Positions 1 through 7,812 of a stretch of DNA of 41,259 nt are shown here, in pieces. The stretch is from Halanaerobiales bacterium. GTDB lineage: Bacteria > Bacillota_F > Halanaerobiia > Halanaerobiales > DTU029. Every line of letters begins with the position of its first letter. Positions within the stretch are counted from its first letter, which is position 1. A model generated the notes under the pieces. It did no database searches. It saw only the letters and a program-made list of their open reading frames with translations, and was not told the DNA's origin. The position numbers were made by a program, and so were the translations under genes. The stretch covers positions 1 to 41,259 of the forward strand of contig JADQBV010000126.1 of NCBI GenBank assembly GCA_016278415.1, in the 5' to 3' direction.

Positions 1-1037
1 TCCTTACTGGTGTTGAAGAAGTACCTGAGGTAGTCACTATAGCTGAGGATATATTAGAAGAAATTAAGAAACCATTTAATATAGATGATGAAGAAATACT
101 AATCCAGGCCAGTATTGGTATAGCCATCTATCCTGGTGATGGTGGTAATGAAGAACGTTTAATTAAAGCCGCTGATTCTGCTATGTTTCGGGCTAAAGAA
201 ATAGGTAATGGTTCATATCAATTATATAATGATGATATAAATATACGAAATACAGAAAGGCTATTCTTAGAAAATAATATAGTGCATGCCCTTGAAGATA
301 AACAGTTTGAGGTATATTATCAACCTATTGTGGAAGTTAAGACAGGAAAGATTGCTGGTGCCGAGGCCCTACTTCGTTGGAATCACCCTGAAAGAGGGAT
401 TATATCACCAGGAAAGTTTATACCTATAGCTGAAGAGAATGGCTCGATTATCGAGATAGGTTATTACGTTATCAGGGAGGCCTGTTCACAGTTTGCAAGA
501 TGGTATAAGATGGGTTATGATATTGGTTATCTTTCTGTAAATCTATCACCACGGCAGTTTGGTCAAGATAAGCTCTTAGAGGAGATAGAAGCCATATTAT
601 CTGATTGTCAATTTCCAGCTGGAAAATTAGTATTAGAGATAACTGAAAGTACAGCAATAATAAATCCATCAAAGACATCCAGGACATTACATGAGATGAA
701 AAGTAGAAATATCCGTGTCTTACTTGACGACTTTGGTACAGGGTTCTCATCCCTTAATTACCTGACCCGCTTCCCTGTTCACGGATTGAAGATAGATCGT
801 TCATTTATAAGTCTCCTGGAAAAAGGGGGAGAAAATCACTCTGTGGTTGCCGCCATTATTGCTATGGCTCATCAATTAGGGATAAAGGTAATTGCAGAAG
901 GAGTAGAGACAGACGAACAGTTGCAATTTATTAAAGATAATAATTGCGAATATACTCAAGGTTACTATTGCTATCGACCTATGCCTGTTGATGATTTGGA
1001 GAAGGTCCTTTTTGAAAATAGAGGAGCTAGAGAGTAG
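1..1037 (+). CDS. GGDEF-EAL protein, C-terminal part (c-di-GMP turnover)
   Basis: The reading frame is already open at base 3 and runs to TAG at 1035-1037, so the gene starts upstream of the window; the ATG at 183 is internal. The first ~75 codons look like the end of a GGDEF domain (SIGIAIYPGDG, then KAADSAMFRAKEIG). An apparently complete EAL phosphodiesterase domain follows: EALLRW signature, NLSPRQF, ITES, DDFGTGFSSLNYL, KIDRSFI, IAEGVET and the closing TQGYYCYRPMP. The metal-binding and catalytic residues expected of an active EAL domain seem present. The GGDEF active site lies outside the window, so cyclase activity cannot be judged. By family it hydrolyses c-di-GMP in the cytoplasm, probably under N-terminal sensory control. 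A diguanylate cyclase gene follows 8 bases downstream, so the two are probably co-transcribed. Confidence 0.93.
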   Translation, partial: LTGVEEVPEVVTIAEDILEEIKKPFNIDDEEILIQASIGIAIYPGDGGNEERLIKAADSAMFRAKEIGNGSYQLYNDDINIRNTERLFLENNIVHALEDKQFEVYYQPIVEVKTGKIAGAEALLRWNHPERGIISPGKFIPIAEENGSIIEIGYYVIREACSQFARWYKMGYDIGYLSVNLSPRQFGQDKLLEEIEAILSDCQFPAGKLVLEITESTAIINPSKTSRTLHEMKSRNIRVLLDDFGTGFSSLNYLTRFPVHGLKIDRSFISLLEKGGENHSVVAAIIAMAHQLGIKVIAEGVETDEQLQFIKDNNCEYTQGYYCYRPMPVDDLEKVLFENRGARE

Positions 1038-1045
1038 GGGAAAAA

Positions 1046-2359
1046 ATGAAAAGCAAACCCAATAGATCAAATTTATTAAATAAGGAAAATAAACAGAATA
1101 AGCATATGGATAGTGAAGAGGTTTATAAAATGGCCATTGAAGGGGCAGACCTTGGCCTCTGGGATTGGAATATAAAGAGTGGTGAATCTACTTACAATGA
1201 GATATGGGCAGAGATGCTTGGATATAAATTGGAAGATATAGCCCCACATGTCTCTAGCTGGGAGAGATTGATCCACCCTGATGACTGGCAAAGGGTATGT
1301 CACACCCTTGATCAACATTTTGAGGGCAAGACAGATCGCTACTATTGTGAATATAGGATGAAGACTAGTGGAGGCAGCTGGAAGTGGATTCAATCTAAAG
1401 GTAGAATTGTCCGGCGGGATGATGAAGGCGCCCCCCTTAGGGCAGTTGGTATTAACAAAGATATTGATCGTAGGAAGTCTGCAGAAATAGAGATAGATAA
1501 ACACCGTGCTTTTTTTGAACAACTCTTTGAAGGCTCACCTGCTGGGATTGCCCTTTTAGATCATCAAGAACGTGTAATCAGGATAAACAAAAGCTTTCAA
1601 AATATGTTTAAATATAGACAGTCAGAGGTAGAGGGAAGATATATTAATGATCTAATAGTCCCTTCAGATAAGAAAGAAGAAGGGAATAATCTGAATACTA
1701 AGGCCTCAACCGGTACTATAGTACTGGAAACTATCAGGGAATCCAGTACTGGGGAGAAATTAAATGTGATGGTTTTTGGCTATCCAGTTATCATTAAGGA
1801 TGAAATCCTGGGTATATTTGCTGTCTATCAGGATGTTACTGCCCGCAAAAGGGAGGAAGAAGCTATAAAATATCTATCTTTTCATGACCAATTGACTGGC
1901 CTATATAATCGTAGGTACTTTGAAAATGAGCTGGAAAGGCTTGATAAGAGCAGACAGCTGCCTATTGGAATAATTGTAGCAGACCTTGATTACCTTAAAC
2001 ATGTTAATGATGACTATGGTCATAAGATGGGTGATAAGTACATTCAAGATGCAGCAGAAGCCATAAAAGCAGTAGTGCGCCAGGGGGATATTGCAGCAAG
2101 GATAGGTGGAGATGAATTTGCTGTACTCCTTCCAGAGGTAGATGAGAAGGTTTTGGAAGATATTATTCTAAGGATTGAGAAGGAATATAGGGAGATTCGT
2201 AAAAACTCAAATGACCTATATCATATCTCTATAGGTTATGAAATAAAGAAGACTGATGAAGAAAATCTGGAAGATATCTTTACCATTGCTGATCGGGGAA
2301 TGTATATTAATAAAGAGAATTATAAAGCGACTCATATTGGTAATCTCAGGAAAGAATAA
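1046..2359 (+). CDS. PAS-PAS-GGDEF diguanylate cyclase
   Basis: A 437-residue cytoplasmic protein with no obvious membrane segment. A PAS_3-type domain covers about residues 25-145 (WNIKSGESTYN, HPDDW, then GINKDIDRRK). A second PAS domain covers about 155-270 (LFEGSPAGIALLD, ending AVYQDVTARKREEE). A GGDEF domain covers about 275-430 (SFHDQLTGLYNRRYFE). The signature GGDEF is intact, so it should make c-di-GMP from GTP. An inhibitory-site motif RQGD lies five residues before GGDEF, suggesting product feedback. The start is ATG 1046 with AGGGG just upstream, 8 bases after the EAL gene, so synthesis and breakdown are probably encoded in one operon. The ligands of the PAS domains cannot be told. 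c-di-GMP often controls exopolysaccharide, but nothing here links it directly to the cluster at 5188. Confidence 0.93.
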   Translation: MKSKPNRSNLLNKENKQNKHMDSEEVYKMAIEGADLGLWDWNIKSGESTYNEIWAEMLGYKLEDIAPHVSSWERLIHPDDWQRVCHTLDQHFEGKTDRYYCEYRMKTSGGSWKWIQSKGRIVRRDDEGAPLRAVGINKDIDRRKSAEIEIDKHRAFFEQLFEGSPAGIALLDHQERVIRINKSFQNMFKYRQSEVEGRYINDLIVPSDKKEEGNNLNTKASTGTIVLETIRESSTGEKLNVMVFGYPVIIKDEILGIFAVYQDVTARKREEEAIKYLSFHDQLTGLYNRRYFENELERLDKSRQLPIGIIVADLDYLKHVNDDYGHKMGDKYIQDAAEAIKAVVRQGDIAARIGGDEFAVLLPEVDEKVLEDIILRIEKEYREIRKNSNDLYHISIGYEIKKTDEENLEDIFTIADRGMYINKENYKATHIGNLRKE

Positions 2360-2417
2360 ACTATAACCTTTAAGAATGTATTAGCATATACTTATTATAA
2401 AGGAGTTGATATATAAA

Positions 2418-2783
2418 ATGAAGAAAGAATATCATTATAAAGAAGAGAAGAAGTCTTTCTTTGCTAGTCTTTTGACAACAATGGTTGTTCTAATGGCTAC
2501 TTCTGTCCTTGTTTCTGGGATTCATATTCAAGGACTCTTCACTGTTTTAGTAAGTGCACTTGTTATAGGATTTATAAATGCAATCATAAAACCTATTTTT
2601 ACTATTCTTACACTACCGTTTACCATATTGACTTTTGGCTTATTTCTTTTTGTCTTAAATGGACTTATGTTATTATTTGCAGCAGCTATAGTACCTGGGT
2701 TTTATGTAAGTGGACTGGGAGCAGCGATTGTTGGTTCAATAGTCATTAGTTTCTTTACCTGGGTTATTAATCAGGTATTATAA
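2418..2783 (+). CDS. YvlD-like small membrane protein (phage_holin_4_2 family)
   Basis: A small integral membrane protein of 121 residues. After a charged, lysine-rich N-terminus (MKKEYHYKEEKKS) it has about four hydrophobic helices: LLTTMVVLMATSVLVSG; TVLVSALVIGFINAIIKPI; FTILTFGLFLFVLNGLMLLF; and the C-terminal GAAIVGSIVISFFTWVI. The NAIIKPI-TILTLPFTILTFGLF core is typical of the YvlD/phage_holin_4_2 family, whose function is not established; the holin name is historical. I chose ATG 2418, which lies 12 bases after the AAAGGAG site. A TTG at 2406 directly abuts that site and is less likely. A terminator follows at 2859. Confidence 0.85.
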   Translation: MKKEYHYKEEKKSFFASLLTTMVVLMATSVLVSGIHIQGLFTVLVSALVIGFINAIIKPIFTILTLPFTILTFGLFLFVLNGLMLLFAAAIVPGFYVSGLGAAIVGSIVISFFTWVINQVL

Positions 2784-2858
2784 AAAAGTGATGATGGTCA
2801 CTTAAAAATAAAAAAAACTGTAGTATAGTTAAATATGTAACATTTAATTTACCAATAT

Positions 2859-2891
2859 AAGGGACTTTCTTGCGGATAGTCCCTTGTTTTT
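2859..2891 (+). terminator. Rho-independent terminator
   Basis: AAGGGACT (2859-2866) pairs perfectly with AGTCCCTT (2878-2885) across an 11-base loop, and is followed by G and five T. It closes the transcript of the YvlD-like gene. A weaker 6-bp hairpin at 2786-2803 lacks a T tract. Confidence 0.8.
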
Positions 2892-3157
2892 AAATACAAC
2901 AATTAGTGCAAAGGGTTATATGCAAAATGATGTCGAATATAGTCTAAATATAAGGGAAATTAAATCTTCTAAAAACTCCCTGATAGCTTGACTTTGTAAG
3001 ATATTTCCTCTATCATAATATATGTGGATTGAAGTGGTTTGTCGGATTGGGAAATATTACAGGATTTAATACAAGCGTAATTAAAGGAAATTAGGGAAAG
3101 ACGTAGAAATATAAAAATAGACAATAAAATATATAAACTTTGCACTAGCGGCAAATA

Positions 3158-3185
3158 TTGACAATGACGGTCGTTGTCATATTCT
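3158..3185 (+). promoter_or_regulatory. Orphan promoter with TetR-type operator palindrome
   Basis: TGACAATGAC (3159-3168), a central G, then GTCGTTGTCA (3170-3179) form a 21-bp inverted repeat with one mismatched pair. GAC/GTC half-sites of this kind are typical of TetR-family operators. A consensus -35 TTGACA (3158-3163) and a -10-like TATTCT (3180-3185), 16 bases apart, place the operator over the -35 and spacer, the usual repression geometry. No TetR gene or regulated operon lies beside it; the next sequence is a decayed Rpn fragment. It is probably left over after a deletion. The operator call is an inference from symmetry. Confidence 0.5.
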
Positions 3186-3199
3186 TTGATCAAATCAAG

Positions 3200-3685
3200 G
3201 GAGAACTAAAACTTAGAATCTTCTTAGAGTTATTGGGACACATATTTAAAAATGACTTTGAAGATAAATTGAATGAGATAATTAGATTATTGGATGAACT
3301 AGCAAGAAGTAAAACAGATATGGAATATTTTGAATGTGTCATTAGGTATATAATGAATGCTAGGGATGATTTATCTTTAAGTAAATTGGAAAATGTTGCA
3401 AAAAAGGTTTCGATTGAAAGGAGTGAAGAAATTATGACAATTGCAGAAAGGTTAAGAAATGAAGGAAAATTAGAAGGCAAGATAGAAGGCAAGATAGAAG
3501 GTAAGATAGAAGGTATTATAGAGGGAATAGAAGTAGCCCTTGAATTAAAATATGGAAAAGAAGCATTGGAATTAATGAATGATATTCGCCAGATAAAAGA
3601 TTTGGATAGAATAGAAGGAATTAAAGAACTGATCCGGGAAAATAGTAGCTTTAATCAAGTAAAAGAAGTAATTTTTAAACATTAA
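3200..3685 (+). pseudogene. Truncated Rpn-family (PD-(D/E)XK) nuclease/transposase remnant
   Basis: About 160 codons resemble the C-terminal two-thirds of Rpn-family (recombination-promoting nuclease) proteins. They show LELLGHIFKNDFEDKL, then IRLLDELARSKTDMEYFE, then IMTIAERLRNEGK with an EGKIEGK repeat tract, and a C-terminal LELKYGKEAL region. The N-terminal nuclease domain with the catalytic D and E/K residues is absent. The only start options upstream lie inside the operator-like palindrome (TTG 3158, ATG 3164) with no ribosome site. Intact family members are around 300 residues, so this is roughly half. I read it as a 5'-truncated relic fused to foreign sequence near 3200. It could still be expressed from the TTGACA promoter, but loss of the nuclease domain makes activity unlikely. 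Confidence 0.7.
3461..3520 (+). repeat. 12-base tandem repeat encoding EGKI/EGKL
   Basis: Five tandem units of the form GAAGGCAAGATA begin at 3461, 3473, 3485, 3497 and 3509; the second and third are identical and the outer ones diverge. They encode the E-G-K-I run usual in Rpn proteins. The repeat is part of the coding relic and can change length in frame. Confidence 0.8.
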
Positions 3686-3833
3686 GATTATGTGCTGTAT
3701 ATTATAATTCATATTTTAGTAGATTTATAGTTCAGGAGTTAAAAACCTTAATGATGTTTTGGAAAAAATAAGAGATAAATTTAAACCTATTTAACTCAAC
3801 AGGAATTAGCTAACAAGCTAAAGGAAGTTAACT

Positions 3834-4910
3834 ATGTCTATTGAAGCATATTATCCAGAAATGCTATCAATTAACAATATAAAAGTAAATGATTTCAAGG
3901 ATCATATTATGCAATTAAACCTGGAAATAGGTCGCTTTGATGGTATGTTAAGGTATAATCCTCAAAAGGAGATTGTGCAGGCCTTTTTAAGGGCAGAAGA
4001 AGTCTTATCTGCTGCATCTCTTGATATAAGTGAGCTTAGTTTTGATGAATACCTGGACAAGTTGTTGGATAGGGGTTACGGTGCTGATGACCTTAATGAA
4101 ATCAGATTTATGGTTGATTATTATAAAGAGCAAAACTCTATAATTGAAGAAAGAGGTTTTTCCCTTGAGCTGTTAAATGATTTTCAAGAGAAACTACTTG
4201 ATAATCGCAAGCAAAGAACTATAGCTCAAACAGAGTTATATAGAAAAAGACAAATCTGGTTAGTAGAGGCTACTGAGGGTCTTGATGTTAGAAATCATAT
4301 GCAGCCCAGTCAAGATAGAATAAGTGAATTAATGGATAACTTAGATAATTTTATTAGAAAAAGTAAGTTACACCCATTAGTCACTGCAGCTATTGCTTAT
4401 GGACAACTAGTTATGATACATCCCTGGAGATATGTAAATGGTAGAATAACTGGAACTATAATTCCATATGTGTTTAACTTTTTAGGTATTACTAGAGAGA
4501 GAAACTTCTATATCTCTGCTGTTATTTGTAAGGATAAGAAAAAATATTACCATCAGTTAGTTAAACTTTTTAAAACAAATAATTGGCAGGCCTGGATAAA
4601 TTATTTTTTAGATAAAGTAAATGAAGGACTTATGGATATTAATCAAAAAAAGACTGCACATATACTGGAGACTTATAAAAATTATGAAAAATTAATTAAT
4701 AGTAAAAGATCTCCACTAAAAGGTGAATATTTGGATGCCATAATTAGCAAACCTATCTTTACTCCTAAAGATTTCGAGATTGAATATGATTTTGTTCTAT
4801 TAGCCACATTGTATAACTATTTATCTGAATTAAGAGAAAAAGGATATCTGGTACGTGATAATCGTAAGAAATATATGAATTATATGTTTACTATCTTGCG
4901 TGATTTATAA
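3834..4910 (+). CDS. Fic-family protein with degenerate active-site motif
   Basis: A 358-residue protein with Fic-family layout: an N-terminal helical region (about 20-75) where class II proteins carry an inhibitory helix, a Fic core (about 110-290), and a C-terminal helical, winged-helix-like part (ELREKGYLVRDNRKKYMNYMF). The motif at residues 196-207 reads HPWRYVNGRITG against the usual HPFxDGNGRxxR. The catalytic His and NGR remain, but the acidic metal ligand is Y, the first Gly is V and the last Arg is G. By family it would transfer AMP or another phosphate moiety to a protein; loss of the acidic residue makes normal AMPylation doubtful. The start is ATG 3834 behind AAAGGAAG. A perfect hairpin (TTAGCT/AGCTAA, 3806-3821) abuts that site and could affect translation. 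It is a single gene upstream of the polysaccharide locus with no obvious partner. Confidence 0.8.
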   Translation: MSIEAYYPEMLSINNIKVNDFKDHIMQLNLEIGRFDGMLRYNPQKEIVQAFLRAEEVLSAASLDISELSFDEYLDKLLDRGYGADDLNEIRFMVDYYKEQNSIIEERGFSLELLNDFQEKLLDNRKQRTIAQTELYRKRQIWLVEATEGLDVRNHMQPSQDRISELMDNLDNFIRKSKLHPLVTAAIAYGQLVMIHPWRYVNGRITGTIIPYVFNFLGITRERNFYISAVICKDKKKYYHQLVKLFKTNNWQAWINYFLDKVNEGLMDINQKKTAHILETYKNYEKLINSKRSPLKGEYLDAIISKPIFTPKDFEIEYDFVLLATLYNYLSELREKGYLVRDNRKKYMNYMFTILRDL

Positions 4911-4915
4911 GAATG

Positions 4916-4941
4916 AGCAAAAGAACACACGTTTGCTTTTT
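4916..4941 (+). terminator. Candidate terminator after the Fic gene
   Basis: AGCAAA (4916-4921) pairs with TTTGCT (4932-4937) over a 10-base loop, followed by a run of T ending at 4941. The stem is short and AT-rich. Its T tract also forms the left arm of the next hairpin (4938-4964), so the two folds would compete. Confidence 0.4.
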
Positions 4942-5026
4942 GCACAAAAATTAATCGTGCAAAATTACTGTTTGGCGAATATTTTGTATGGGCATTTATA
5001 TATGAGTTTAAGCAGGAGGCTTAAGC
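4938..5026 (+). promoter_or_regulatory. Structured leader hairpins upstream of the polysaccharide operon
   Basis: Two further perfect or near-perfect hairpins lie here. TTTTGCAC (4938-4945) pairs with GTGCAAAA (4957-4964). GTTTAAGC (5006-5013) pairs with GCTTAAGC (5019-5026) around an AGGAG loop, with one G-T wobble. The looped AGGAG resembles a ribosome site but no start codon follows closely. The core TAAGCAGGA...GCTTA also resembles the terminator repeats at 31316 and 41071. With the terminator at 5083 they make up a long leader before 5188. I recognise no known riboswitch. Confidence 0.45.
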
Positions 5027-5082
5027 TTAGATGTAAGTGGCTATGTGAAGGGATAACGAAGTAAAATTAGTAAATGGTGGAG

Positions 5083-5122
5083 ACGGGATTTAATAAGAGA
5101 TTATTATTTATCCTGTTTTTTT
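5083..5122 (+). terminator. Strong intrinsic terminator / attenuator before the polysaccharide operon
   Basis: ACGGGAT (5083-5089) pairs with ATCCTGT (5110-5116, one G-T wobble). Inside, TAATAA (5091-5096) pairs with TTATTA (5101-5106) around a GAGA tetraloop. Seven T follow (5116-5122). It sits 65 bases before the first polysaccharide gene, with no obvious promoter between, so it may act as an attenuator for the long operon rather than only ending the previous transcript. Confidence 0.7.
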
Positions 5123-5187
5123 ATGTAAGATTCTAAATATAGATGTGGGAAATGACTACTTAAAAGTATAGGAGGTAAAGTAATATA

Positions 5188-5808
5188 ATGTATATAAGAA
5201 TAAAAAAATTACTTGATGTACTTTTATCACTTGTTGGTTTGATACTATTATCTCCATTATTTCTACTTTTGATTATAGCTATAAAGCTTGATTCAAAAGG
5301 TCCGGTACTTTTCAAACAAAAACGTGTTGGTATTCATAAGACACATTTTAATATACTTAAATTCCGTACAATGAAGATTGATACACCTAAAGATACTCCT
5401 ACGCATCTCTTAGAAAATCCTGATCAATATATTACCCGGATGGGTAAGTTTCTCAGGAAGACAAGCCTTGATGAATTACCTCAGATAATTAATATCCTGA
5501 AAGGTGAGATGTCAATTATAGGCCCCAGGCCTGCTCTCTGGAATCAGTATGATTTGATAGAGGAAAGGGATAAATATGGAGCAAATGATGTTCCAGTGGG
5601 ATTAACTGGATGGGCACAAATCAATGGTAGAGATGAACTTCCTATTGAGGAAAAGGCAGAGCTGGATGGAGAGTATGTTGATAAGATGAGTTTTTTCTTT
5701 GATATTAAATGTTTCTTTGGAACCATATTTAGTGTAGTTAAAAGTGATGGAGTTGTTGAAGGAAAGACAGCAAAAGATGAAACTGTTTCTACTAAGGAGA
5801 CTATGTAA
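5188..5808 (+). CDS. Initiating phosphoglycosyl transferase (PglC/WcaJ-type sugar transferase)
   Basis: A 206-residue monotopic phosphoglycosyl transferase. By family it moves a sugar-1-phosphate from a UDP-sugar to undecaprenyl phosphate at the inner membrane face, the committed first step of repeat-unit assembly. The N-terminal hydrophobic helix is about residues 8-32 (LLDVLLSLVGLILLSPLFLL). Family motifs follow: GPVLFKQKRVG, NILKFRTM, LRKTSLDELPQ with the catalytic Asp-Glu pair, IIGPRP, and TGWAQINGRDELP. It is the short PglC-like form without the extra membrane helices of full WcaJ/WbaP. The start is ATG 5188 after AGGAGGT at 5170. It is the first gene of the cluster, behind the 5083 terminator, and the next gene starts 2 bases after its stop. 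The sugar is not readable; a neighbouring SDR and FucNAc genes suggest an N-acetylated 6-deoxyhexosamine. Confidence 0.9.
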   Translation: MYIRIKKLLDVLLSLVGLILLSPLFLLLIIAIKLDSKGPVLFKQKRVGIHKTHFNILKFRTMKIDTPKDTPTHLLENPDQYITRMGKFLRKTSLDELPQIINILKGEMSIIGPRPALWNQYDLIEERDKYGANDVPVGLTGWAQINGRDELPIEEKAELDGEYVDKMSFFFDIKCFFGTIFSVVKSDGVVEGKTAKDETVSTKETM

Positions 5809-5810
5809 CA

Positions 5811-6680
5811 ATGAAAAAGATACTTATAACAGGGGCCAATAGTTTTGTAGGGATAAGCTTTGAAAAATGGTTAGAACAATGGCCGGAGAAATATTCAGTT
5901 GATTCTGTTGATATGATTGGTGATGAGTGGAGAGAGAAAGATTTCTCTGTGTATGATGTTGTCTTTCATGTAGCAGGGATAGCTCATGTATCGTCAGACC
6001 CTAAGATGGAAGAGTTATATTATAAAGTTAATAGAGATTTGACAATTGAGACTGCTAAAAAAGCAAAAGATGAAGGTGTTAAGCAGTTTATTTTTATGAG
6101 CAGTATCATTGTCTATGGTGATAGTGGCAAAATAGGCGAGAAAAAAATTATTGATAGAGGTACTGTGCCACAACCTAGTAACTTCTATGGTGATAGTAAG
6201 CTTAAAGCAGAGGAAGGAATAAGAAAATTACAAAAAGATAAATTTAATGTAGTTATTCTTAGACCTCCTATGATATATGGTAAAGGTTCAAAAGGCAATT
6301 ATCCTAAACTTGCTAAAGCAGCAAAAATATTACCGATATTTCCCGATGTTGAAAATCAACGTAGTATGCTTCATATAGATAACTTATGTGAGTTTATTAG
6401 ACTGATGATTGATAATGAAGAAAGTGGGCTATTTTTCCCACAGAATGAAAAGTATGTTAGTACAAGTGAATTAGTTAAGTTGATAGCAGAAGTTTATGGG
6501 AAAAAAGTTAGAATGACGAAATTGTTTAATCCTATATTGAATTTATTAGGTTTAAAGATAGGAATAATTAATAAGGTATTTGGTAATATGGTTTATGAAC
6601 AAAGAGTAAGTGATTATAAAATTAATTATAGAGTCAAGAACTTAATAGAATCAGTCAAAGCAACAGAATTGGAGTTGTAA
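5811..6680 (+). CDS. NAD-dependent epimerase/dehydratase (extended SDR)
   Basis: A 289-residue extended short-chain dehydrogenase/reductase. It has the Rossmann motif GANSFVG (8-14), the catalytic Ser region FIFMSSIIVYGDS and the active-site FYGDSKLKAE (YxxxK), followed by RPPMIYG and a small substrate domain. The family acts on nucleotide sugars in the cytoplasm as 4-epimerase, 4-reductase or dehydratase. Its place directly after a PglC-type transferase recalls WbpV-like enzymes that reduce UDP-4-keto-6-deoxy-GlcNAc to UDP-QuiNAc or a related sugar, but a UDP-hexose 4-epimerase is equally possible; the sequence alone does not decide. It starts 2 bases after the previous gene with AAGGAG upstream, and the next gene follows within 5 bases, so translation is probably coupled. 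Confidence 0.85.
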   Translation: MKKILITGANSFVGISFEKWLEQWPEKYSVDSVDMIGDEWREKDFSVYDVVFHVAGIAHVSSDPKMEELYYKVNRDLTIETAKKAKDEGVKQFIFMSSIIVYGDSGKIGEKKIIDRGTVPQPSNFYGDSKLKAEEGIRKLQKDKFNVVILRPPMIYGKGSKGNYPKLAKAAKILPIFPDVENQRSMLHIDNLCEFIRLMIDNEESGLFFPQNEKYVSTSELVKLIAEVYGKKVRMTKLFNPILNLLGLKIGIINKVFGNMVYEQRVSDYKINYRVKNLIESVKATELEL

Positions 6681-6684
6681 TTAT

Positions 6685-7776
6685 ATGAAAAGAGTTCTTA
6701 TATTAGTTAATCATGATGTAGTCATTTATAATTTTCGAAAAGAACTTGTTGAGCGTTTATTAGAAGAAGAATATGATGTATATATATCTTCACCTTATGG
6801 TGAGAGGATTGATGATCTAGTTGAAATGGGTTGTCATTATATAGAGGCATCAATATCACGTCATGGTACTAATATTATTGAAGAGCTTAAGCTTCTTTTA
6901 TATTATAGAAGGATTATAAAAGAAGTTAATCCAGATATAGTTCTTTCATATACTATTAAACCTAATATATATGGTGGGATGGCATGTAGATTTTTAAAAG
7001 TTCCCTATATTGCAAACATTACAGGATTAGGTACCGCAGTTGAAAATAAAGGTTTTATACAGAAAGTATCAATTGTTTTATATAACATTGCTTTTAAAAA
7101 TATTAACTGTGTTTTCTTCCAGAACACTGAAAACAGGCAGTTTTTTATTGACAATAAAATTGCAGTTGATAAACATAGGTTAATACCAGGTTCAGGTGTT
7201 AATCTAGATCATTTTCATCTTTTAGATTATCCCCCTGACGATACGATAGAATTTGTGTTTATATCAAGAATTATGAAGGAAAAGGGTATTGAGCAGTATT
7301 TAGAAGCTGCAGAATATATTAGAAATAAGTATCCTAATACTAGATTTCATGTATGTGGATTTTGTGAGGAAGCATATGAAGATAAATTAAAGCTATATGA
7401 AGATAAAGGAATTATAAAATATCATGGCATGTTAAGAGATATTCGAGAAATTTTAAAAAAGACTCATTGTACTATTCATCCAACTTATTATCCAGAGGGA
7501 ATGTCAAATGTTTTATTAGAGAGTGCAGCTTCTGGTAGACCCATTATTACTACAGATAGATCTGGGTGTCGGGAAGTAGTCAATGACGGATTAAATGGAT
7601 ACTTAATAAAACAGAATAATAGTAAAGATCTAATAAATAAAATAGAGAAATTTATACACTTGAGCCACGATAAAAGAAATAGCTTAGGTAGAATAGGAAG
7701 AAACAAGGTGGAAGAAAAGTTTGATCGACAAATAGTAGTAGATGTTTATATGGAAGAAATAAGAAAAGTTATATGA
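6685..7776 (+). CDS. Glycosyltransferase, GT4 family (GT-B fold)
   Basis: A 363-residue cytoplasmic glycosyltransferase. The N-terminal half begins MKRVLILVNHDVVIYNFRK with the acceptor-side motifs SYTIKPNIYGG and NITGLG. The C-terminal donor-binding half carries FVFISRIMKEKGI and the E-x7-E motif (EGMSNVLLE, around residues 270-280) followed by SGRPIITTDRSGCREVV. This is the family form often annotated as PglA-like N-acetylhexosaminyl or galactosyl transferase, and probably adds the second sugar to the lipid-linked primer. Donor and linkage cannot be inferred. It starts 4 bases after the preceding stop with GGAG at a 10-base spacing. Confidence 0.9.
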   Translation: MKRVLILVNHDVVIYNFRKELVERLLEEEYDVYISSPYGERIDDLVEMGCHYIEASISRHGTNIIEELKLLLYYRRIIKEVNPDIVLSYTIKPNIYGGMACRFLKVPYIANITGLGTAVENKGFIQKVSIVLYNIAFKNINCVFFQNTENRQFFIDNKIAVDKHRLIPGSGVNLDHFHLLDYPPDDTIEFVFISRIMKEKGIEQYLEAAEYIRNKYPNTRFHVCGFCEEAYEDKLKLYEDKGIIKYHGMLRDIREILKKTHCTIHPTYYPEGMSNVLLESAASGRPIITTDRSGCREVVNDGLNGYLIKQNNSKDLINKIEKFIHLSHDKRNSLGRIGRNKVEEKFDRQIVVDVYMEEIRKVI

Positions 7777-7812
7777 ACTTAAAGTTTATATTACTTTGTG
7801 GGAGGAATAAGG

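Noticed and set aside
472..1522. Minus-strand open frames opposite the GGDEF/EAL genes
   Set aside because: They are shadows of strongly supported plus-strand genes, with no ribosome sites or recognisable domains.
2786..2803. Terminator directly after the YvlD-like gene
   Set aside because: The stem is only 6 bp and is followed by A-rich sequence; the hairpin at 2859 is much better.
3461..3520. CRISPR-like repeat array
   Set aside because: The units are 12 bases long without spacers and encode the EGKI run of an Rpn-type protein.
3729..3794. Short open stretch (SSGVKNLNDVLEKIRDKFKPI-like) before the Fic gene
   Set aside because: Only about 20 codons with no start or family match; it could be the tail of a lost gene but cannot be supported.
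4938..5122. Known riboswitch (c-di-GMP-I, T-box, lysine, cobalamin) in the polysaccharide leader
   Set aside because: None of the conserved core sequences I know for these classes is present; only hairpins and a terminator can be supported.
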